DNA from: Clostridiales bacterium | Lineage (GTDB): Bacteria > Bacillota > Clostridia > Christensenellales > JAISNN01 | DNA length: 27,246 nucleotides | NCBI GenBank assembly: GCA_031289865.1 | Contig: JAITOQ010000248.1 | Location: forward strand, 1-27,246 | Direction of reading: 5' to 3' | Shown: one piece after another, positions 22,837-27,246 of the stretch | Position numbering within the stretch: position 1 is the stretch's first letter | Layout: each line of letters begins with the position of its first letter | Made by a program: the position numbers and the translations under genes | Notes under the pieces: model-generated | Databases searched by the model: none | What the model was told of the DNA's origin: nothing | Seen by the model: only the letters and a program-made list of their open reading frames with translations

Positions 22837-23421
22837 AATCACCACAAAGGCGGCGAGGTCGATGAGGGCGACGGCGGGGAGGAAGTAGAGACAGTGGCGA
22901 AGCGCGGCTTTGTAGGAGGGCTTACAGCGATTGATCCCGCGGTTTTTAAAGCCGCCCGAGAGTTCTATACAGATTAAGAGGTAGGCGGTTAGAGCGGCTA
23001 AGAGAACGAGGTTGACGGGGAGATAGACGACGAGTGCGTTTACAAAGCCCATAAAGCCGTAAACCGCGACCAATGCGGAGAGTGCCGCGCCCAATCGAAA
23101 CGCGATAAAAAACACCGTGATAAAGCCCGCGACCGAGCAATAAAAATTTATAACGGCGATATAGATCAGTGCAAAATACGCGAGATGCAGGAGGAACGTC
23201 CCAAAGAAATGCGGAGCGTTCGCGTACGCGCCGATACTCTTTAAATGAAAAAAGTTTTCGACGAGAAATCGTTCGGAATTTGCGATACCCGAAATGATCC
23301 CAAGGATGAGCGCGACCGCCGCAAAAGCCCACAGCTTACGGAGCGACTTTGAGTGCTTTAGATAAAAACCCGTGTAAAAGAGTATAAAATCTCTTTTGAT
23401 CCTTTCAAAATACGTTTTCAT
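22831..23421 (-). CDS. Polytopic membrane protein, SpoIIM-like
   Basis: Protein of 196 residues from the ATG at 23421, chosen because AGAGG lies 6 nt upstream; the in-frame TTG two codons earlier would abut that site. It has about five membrane helices: residues 30-47, 77-100, 104-120, 125-150 and 176-195. The arrangement, with a first helix LWAFAAVALILGIISGIANS, a large middle hydrophobic block and the segment FMGFVNALVVYLPVNLVLLA, resembles stage II sporulation protein M, where G-x-x-x-x-x-x-x-LP-x-N-[hydrophobic] is characteristic. SpoIIM is part of the engulfment complex with SpoIID and SpoIIP. The match is by pattern only, and an unrelated membrane family is possible. It is divergent from the D,D-carboxypeptidase gene, itself often a sporulation enzyme. 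Confidence 0.5.
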   Translation of the reverse strand: MKTYFERIKRDFILFYTGFYLKHSKSLRKLWAFAAVALILGIISGIANSERFLVENFFHLKSIGAYANAPHFFGTFLLHLAYFALIYIAVINFYCSVAGFITVFFIAFRLGAALSALVAVYGFMGFVNALVVYLPVNLVLLAALTAYLLICIELSGGFKNRGINRCKPSYKAALRHCLYFLPAVALIDLAAFVVIL

Positions 23422-23610
23422 GAACAACCTCTTTTTTTAAGTTGAAAGTTGAGAGTTAAGGATTATAAGAATGACGCCTGCTTTTTATCCGCAATTTTCA
23501 ACTTTCAACTTTCAATTTTCAACTTTTCACTTTTAACAGCCATATTACACGATATGTCGAAAAAAGAAAAATATTCGTATATTTTTTGGGAAGAGATTTA
23601 AACTATCTTT
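23422..23610. repeat. Inverted TTGAAAG heptamers in the divergent gap
   Basis: GTTGAAAGTTGAGAGTT (23441-23457) and the opposite-strand run of TTTCAAC-type heptamers (about 23492-23526) flank the inverse of the GCGGAT box. They form a palindrome in the leader of the minus-strand SpoIIM-like gene. The rest, to 23610, is AT-rich and must contain the divergent promoters; I cannot assign them with confidence. Confidence 0.7.
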
Positions 23611-23619
23611 GAACAGCCG

Positions 23620-23656
23620 CAAAAAAAAATAAAAGACCGTCGGTTAAGGTCGACGG
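23620..23656 (-). terminator. Rho-independent terminator on the minus strand
   Basis: Read on the minus strand, CCGTCG, an 8-nt loop and CGACGG form a perfect 6-bp stem followed by TCTTTTATTTTTTTTT. On the plus strand the same hairpin has only four T residues after it and sits 36 nt before the carboxypeptidase ATG. It probably stops leftward transcripts before the SpoIIM-like gene. Confidence 0.5.
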
Positions 23657-23692
23657 ATTTTGAAAAAACGGCGCGGTGAAAAAGAGGTTTTT

Positions 23693-24889
23693 ATGAAAAG
23701 GATTAAAAAGAGTTTTTATGTATTTTTACTGACGGTGATTGCCGCGGCGGCTATCGGGTGCGCGGTGTTTAAAGACGCGCCTAATGCGCGGATCTATGCC
23801 GCCGAAAAAAAGGTCGAAGCGGACATGGCTTTGGCGTCAAAGTCGGCGTATCTTGCGGACTTTAATACGGGGACGGAGCTGTACTCAAAAAATCCCGACC
23901 AAAAACTAAAGATAGCGAGTATGGTCAAGATTATGACCTTACTCCTAAGCTTCGAGGCGGTTGATTCGGGCGTGATTTCTCTCGATACGGAGGTGCAAGT
24001 CAGCGAGAATGCGTCGGGAATGGGCGGTTCGCAAGTCTATCTCGACGCAAATACGGTTCATCCCGTGAGGCAATTGTTAAAGGCGATGACGGTCTGTTCT
24101 GCAAACGACGCGAGTGTAGCTATGGCTGAAACCGTCGCGGGAAGCGAGGAAATTTTTGTCGCGAGAATGAACGAGCGCGCAAAAGAACTTGGAATGGAGA
24201 ATACGCTTTTTTCAAATTGTACGGGACTTCCGACCGATACGGAGCAGTATTGTACCGCGAGGGACGCATCCAAAATGTTCCGCGAATTGTTAAAGCACAA
24301 GGGATATTTTGAGTTTACCAAAATTTGGCTTGAGGATTACACTCACCCCGACGGACGAACGACGGAGATGACGAATACAAACAAGCTTGTACGGTTTTAT
24401 AAGGGGTGCGACGCGGGCAAGACGGGCTTTACTCAACAGTCTATGTATTGTATTTCCGCATCCGCAATGAATAACAATATGCGTACGGTCGCGGTCGTCA
24501 TGGGCGCGGAAACAAGCCAGAAACGGTTTGAGGACGTCAAAAAACTCTTTAATTACGGATTTGCAAATTTTGAAAATAAACGGCTTGCGGTAAAGGGCGG
24601 CGCGGTAGAAAACACGATTAAGGTCAAAGGCGGCAAGACCGACACGCTCAAAACCGCACTCGGAGAGGACTATTATGTCCTCGGCAAGCGCGGCGACGGT
24701 GCAAAATACACGGTGGAATATGAGCTTCCCGAAGAAGTAAAGGCAAAAATCACCGAAGGTCAAACCGTCGGTACGGCGGTAGTCAAAAAGGACGGAGCGG
24801 AAATCGCCCGCGTGAATATCGTCGCGGCTGAAGCCGTAGAAAAGAGCGGATTTTTTGACGGAATCAAAAAAATAATCGGGAAGTGGTGA
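23693..24889 (+). CDS. D-alanyl-D-alanine carboxypeptidase (penicillin-binding protein, peptidase S11)
   Basis: Protein of 398 residues from the ATG at 23693, chosen because AAAGAGG (23681-23687) lies 5 nt upstream; the in-frame TTG at 23660 lacks a ribosome binding site. The N-terminal signal is KSFYVFLLTVIAAAAIG. It is followed by a possible lipobox (AIGC, Cys23) or a type I cleavage site near IYA-AEKK. All three active-site motifs of S11 enzymes are present: SxxK as S76-M-V-K79, SxN as S136-A-N138, and KTG at 243-245 in DAGKTGFTQQS. A C-terminal PBP5-type beta domain (about 300-380) follows, then an amphipathic end (FFDGIKKIIGKW) suited to membrane attachment. The enzyme trims the terminal D-Ala from peptidoglycan stem peptides. 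DacF-type relatives act during sporulation, which fits the SpoIIM-like neighbour. Confidence 0.93.
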   Translation: MKRIKKSFYVFLLTVIAAAAIGCAVFKDAPNARIYAAEKKVEADMALASKSAYLADFNTGTELYSKNPDQKLKIASMVKIMTLLLSFEAVDSGVISLDTEVQVSENASGMGGSQVYLDANTVHPVRQLLKAMTVCSANDASVAMAETVAGSEEIFVARMNERAKELGMENTLFSNCTGLPTDTEQYCTARDASKMFRELLKHKGYFEFTKIWLEDYTHPDGRTTEMTNTNKLVRFYKGCDAGKTGFTQQSMYCISASAMNNNMRTVAVVMGAETSQKRFEDVKKLFNYGFANFENKRLAVKGGAVENTIKVKGGKTDTLKTALGEDYYVLGKRGDGAKYTVEYELPEEVKAKITEGQTVGTAVVKKDGAEIARVNIVAAEAVEKSGFFDGIKKIIGKW

Positions 24890-24892
24890 TTT

Positions 24893-24982
24893 TTAAAGTT
24901 TAAAATTGAAAATTGAAAGTTGAAAAGTACGGATAAAAAGCAAGTATTCTCTTGTATGGGACGATGTATTCATCGTCCCATA
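24893..24982. repeat. TTGAAAG heptamers and a perfect 12-bp palindrome at the end of dapB
   Basis: Heptamers AATTGAAAGTTGAAAAG (about 24904-24927) and GCGGAT-like bases lead to TCTCTTGTATGGG. The palindrome 24955-24982 (TATGGGACGATG, loop TATT, exact inverse) belongs to the same family as 5511-5531. Its right arm overlaps the last codons of dapB, whose stop is the complement of 24970-24972. It may serve as a transcription end between the convergent carboxypeptidase and dapB genes. Confidence 0.8.
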
Positions 24983-25755
24983 AATGTTCCGTTTAAGTCC
25001 GTCTCCAATAGGTCGTCCATGTTGTACATCTTCGGTTTTTTGCCGATGATGTATTCCGCGGCGCGGATTGCGCCCGCGGCAAAGACTTGACGGCTCGACG
25101 CCTCGTGCGTGACGGTTATCACCTCGTCGTTTCCGATAAAGAGGACGTCGTGTTTTCCCACTATAGTACCGCCGCGAACCGCATGAATACCTATCTCCGA
25201 CGGACGGCGTTTTGACGCGTTTCCGCATCTGCCGTAGATGAATTCTTTGTTGTCGGAAAACACGTCGTTTATGGCGCGTGCGATAGAGAGCGCGGTTCCG
25301 CTGGGGCTGTCGGCTTTTTGGTTGTGGTGCTGTTCGATAATCTCGATATCAAAATTGTTTCCCAAAAATCCCGCCGCTTGTTTTGCAAGAGCGATGAGGA
25401 GATTGATCCCAAGAGACATATTGCTCGACATAAAAATCGGGATTTCGGTTGAAGCACGCTTGATTTCCTCCGATTGATCGGGAGTGTGACCCGTCGTCGC
25501 AAGGACAAGCGGCAGCTTGTTTTTTATAGCGTAGGGAAGTATGTCCGAAAGGGATTCCGGACGCGAAAAATCTATAATTACGTCGGCGGCGACCGCACAG
25601 TCCTTTATGTCGGCAAAAACGGGTACCTTAAAATCAAGTGTTACCGCATAACGGTCAACCCCCGCGACGACTTCGGATTTGTCGTTGTTTTGGAGCTGTG
25701 AATAGATCATGCGCCCCATTTTTCCGCTTATGCCGATAATCAATATTTTTATCAT
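24970..25755 (-). CDS. dapB: 4-hydroxy-tetrahydrodipicolinate reductase DapB
   Basis: Protein of 261 residues from the ATG at 25755; AAGGA lies 7 nt upstream. The longer in-frame reading to 25836 starts with GTG, has no ribosome binding site, and precedes the conserved nucleotide-binding start. The NAD(P)H fold begins MIKILIIGISGKMGR. IIDFSRPE and LATTGHT follow. The catalytic and substrate block is HHNQKADSPSGTA (H143, H144, K147), then RGGTIVGKHDVLFIG. The enzyme reduces the dapA product on the way to diaminopimelate, lysine and dipicolinate. The tail after KPKMYNMDDLL (ETDLNGTFMGR) runs beyond the usual end of the family, and its last codons lie in a dispersed palindrome. A 17-bp palindrome lies directly before the ribosome binding site. 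Confidence 0.95.
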   Translation of the reverse strand: MIKILIIGISGKMGRMIYSQLQNNDKSEVVAGVDRYAVTLDFKVPVFADIKDCAVAADVIIDFSRPESLSDILPYAIKNKLPLVLATTGHTPDQSEEIKRASTEIPIFMSSNMSLGINLLIALAKQAAGFLGNNFDIEIIEQHHNQKADSPSGTALSIARAINDVFSDNKEFIYGRCGNASKRRPSEIGIHAVRGGTIVGKHDVLFIGNDEVITVTHEASSRQVFAAGAIRAAEYIIGKKPKMYNMDDLLETDLNGTFMGR

Positions 25756-25766
25756 ACGAGTTTCCT

Positions 25767-25783
25767 TGAAGCGTGACGCTTCA
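25767..25783. promoter_or_regulatory. Perfect palindrome in the dapA-dapB gap
   Basis: TGAAGCGTGACGCTTCA is an 8+1+8 perfect inverted repeat. It abuts the dapB ribosome binding site on the upstream side. It could be a DNA operator or an RNA hairpin with a 5-nt loop that affects dapB translation. Confidence 0.5.
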
Positions 25784-25858
25784 CCCATCATCGCAAACGG
25801 GTACACAGATAGGATTTTCCTTACAAGCCCGTTCACCGATTACAGAGTATTACTTTTT

Positions 25859-26761
25859 TTAATTAATAAGTCCGAATTCTTTTAATGTTTTTTCCAACAA
25901 AACGAAGTGTTCGTCCTCGATTTCCGTCAGAGGGAGTCTTAGACTGCCGTCCGACAGTCCTAATAGCTTTGACGCGGCTTTGACGGGGATCGGGTTGACC
26001 TCCGAAAAAAGAGCCTTTATAAGCGGTTGGATTTTTTCTTGAAGTGCCGCCGCTTGTTCGGTTTTGCCGTTTAAAGCGAGGCGCGTCATATCGCTGAAAT
26101 ACTTAGGCGCGATATTGCTTGCGACGCTTATCAATCCCGCGCCGCCCAACTTTATGACGGGTACGGCGAGTGAATCGTCGCCGCTGTAGACGACGGCTTT
26201 TCCGCGGGTTAGGCGGATTACCTCCGCGATTTGTTCGAGATTTCCGCTTGCTTCCTTTACGGCAACGACGTTTTTGTATTGTTCGGCGATACGCGCAAAG
26301 GTCGCCGGGAGTAGGTTGACGCAAGTGCGGCATGGGACGTTGTAGGCGATAATCGGGATTTTGACCCGTTCGGCGATTGCACCGTAATGCGCTACTAAAC
26401 CGTTTTGCGTACATTTATTGTAGTACGGAGTGACGACCAAAAGTCCGTCAGCTCCTAAGCTTTCCGCTTCTATAGAATTTTTTGCCGCGGTTTCCGTGCA
26501 GTTGCTGCCCGTTCCCGCGATGACGGGGATTCGTCCGCGAACCTTTTCGACGGTAAATTTGATTGCCGCGCTTTTTTCCTCACGCGTCATAGTCGTCGCT
26601 TCGCCCGTCGTCCCAAGGACGATCAGAGCGTCCGTGCCGTTGCTTATTTGAAATTCAATCAAGCCTTCGAGCACGTTAAAGTCGAGAGTTTTTGATGCGG
26701 AAAACGGAGTGATTATAGCCGTTCCGCAGCCTTTAAAGAGGGTAGTGTGATCTGTACCCAT
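25859..26761 (-). CDS. dapA: 4-hydroxy-tetrahydrodipicolinate synthase DapA
   Basis: Protein of 300 residues that condenses pyruvate with aspartate semialdehyde, the first committed step of the diaminopimelate pathway. It is a TIM barrel with all active-site elements: GTTGE (T51, T52), TPYYNK, Y140 in YNVP, R145, and the Schiff-base lysine K169 in VKEASG. The C-terminal helices include the conserved NPIPVKAA. AAGGAAGGA lies 6 nt before the ATG. The gene sits between asd (26 nt upstream) and dapB (103 nt downstream), so asd-dapA-dapB is one likely operon with the dapB gap carrying extra signals. The product feeds peptidoglycan, lysine and spore dipicolinate. Confidence 0.96.
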   Translation of the reverse strand: MGTDHTTLFKGCGTAIITPFSASKTLDFNVLEGLIEFQISNGTDALIVLGTTGEATTMTREEKSAAIKFTVEKVRGRIPVIAGTGSNCTETAAKNSIEAESLGADGLLVVTPYYNKCTQNGLVAHYGAIAERVKIPIIAYNVPCRTCVNLLPATFARIAEQYKNVVAVKEASGNLEQIAEVIRLTRGKAVVYSGDDSLAVPVIKLGGAGLISVASNIAPKYFSDMTRLALNGKTEQAAALQEKIQPLIKALFSEVNPIPVKAASKLLGLSDGSLRLPLTEIEDEHFVLLEKTLKEFGLIN

Positions 26762-26787
26762 ACGGAATCCTTCCTTTTTATTGTATT

Positions 26788-27246
26788 CTATCGTGTAGGA
26801 ATATTATTTTTGATGATGTATTCCGCGATCTGTACCGCATTCGTTGCCGCACCCTTTCGGATATTGTCGGCGACGACAAAGAGGTTACAACCGCTTTCTA
26901 CGCTGTCGTCAAGGCGAATGCGCCCGACAAAAACTTCGTCCTTGTCCTCGCAAACGCAAGGCATAGGATAAATGTTGTTTTTGATATCGTCATAGATGAT
27001 AATGCCCTCTTGATTTTGGAGCGCGTTCTTTATCCCGTCGAGGGTGCAAGGCGTTTCAAATTCTACGTTGATAGATTCGCTGTGTCCGTATATAACGGGT
27101 ACGCGTACGGTTGTCGCCGTGACGCGGAGATCCTTTTCGTGGAGGATTTTGCGGGTCTCTTTGATCATTTTTTCCTCTTCTTTGGTGTAGCCGTTGTCGA
27201 GGAACACGTCGATTTGAGGAATGAGATTGTGAAAGATAGGGTAGGG
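26788..27246 (-). CDS. asd: Aspartate-semialdehyde dehydrogenase, C-terminal part
   Basis: The reading frame runs from the window edge, beginning PYPIFHNLIPQID and continuing VFLDNGYTKEEEKM, so the gene's start lies outside the window. The visible 152 residues are the C-terminal domain: TKEEEKMIKETRKIL, the substrate-binding block VRVPVIYGHSESINVEFE (conserved His), GRIRLDDSVESGCNLFVVADNIRKGAATNAVQIAE, and the end. The enzyme reduces aspartyl phosphate to aspartate semialdehyde, the substrate of DapA directly downstream. The GTG at 27207 is an internal valine codon and not the start. Confidence 0.95.
   Translation of the reverse strand, partial: PYPIFHNLIPQIDVFLDNGYTKEEEKMIKETRKILHEKDLRVTATTVRVPVIYGHSESINVEFETPCTLDGIKNALQNQEGIIIYDDIKNNIYPMPCVCEDKDEVFVGRIRLDDSVESGCNLFVVADNIRKGAATNAVQIAEYIIKNNIPTR

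Noticed and set aside
23693..23830. Carboxypeptidase as a certain lipoprotein
   Set aside because: The AIGC at Cys23 is a poor lipobox (Ala at -3), and a type I cleavage site near residue 36 is equally plausible, so it is not asserted.
25756..25836. N-terminal extension of DapB to a GTG at 25836
   Set aside because: No ribosome binding site; the family's N-terminus starts at the ATG at 25755, which has AAGGA at good spacing.

Overview
The window looks like chromosomal DNA from a spore-forming member of the Clostridia, probably an uncultured lineage. The reasons are a yunB gene, a BofA-like gene, whiA, a SpoIIM-like membrane protein, the order hprK-murB-PHP-whiA-HPr-dnaE, the order yifB-dprA-topA, and Firmicutes-type AGGAGG ribosome binding sites. 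I see no rRNA, tRNA, CRISPR array, transposase or phage gene.

Layout. 1-2400: edge of an unknown minus-strand gene, a two-TM PH-like protein, an unrecognised 127-residue protein, then the divergent sporulation pair bofA-like/yunB. 2946-5366: an ABC exporter with ATPase and FtsX-type permease in one chain. 5921-8179: a GT-C-type membrane glycosyltransferase with a lipobox and an extracytoplasmic jelly-roll-like domain. 8268-13161: yifB/comM, dprA, topA (DNA uptake and processing, topology). 13369-21210: hprK, murB, a PHP phosphoesterase, whiA, an HPr-like protein and dnaE. 21385-22836: an AlbA_2/HATPase regulator, the most accessory-looking gene. 22831-23421: SpoIIM-like membrane protein. 23693-24889: D,D-carboxypeptidase. 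24970-27246: dapB, dapA and a truncated asd on the minus strand, making diaminopimelate and lysine. murB, the D,D-carboxypeptidase and the dap genes all serve peptidoglycan.

The most unusual gene-level signal is the HPr-like protein beside whiA. It keeps the serine that HprK phosphorylates but lacks the PTS histidine and the following Arg-Pro. This makes it Crh-like, and its kinase gene hprK lies upstream in the same cluster. The rapZ and yvcK genes that usually sit before whiA in Firmicutes are missing here.

The other striking feature is a dense population of non-coding repeats in nearly every larger intergenic gap. They include two families of 7-nt tandem repeats (TTGAAAG and TGCAGAA), a roughly 126-bp element with near-perfect 34-bp inverted arms, and short perfect palindromes of the GGGACGATG type. 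These nest into composite palindromes, and one palindrome supplies the last codons and stop of dapB. All functional calls come from reading motifs by eye; no database search was run.
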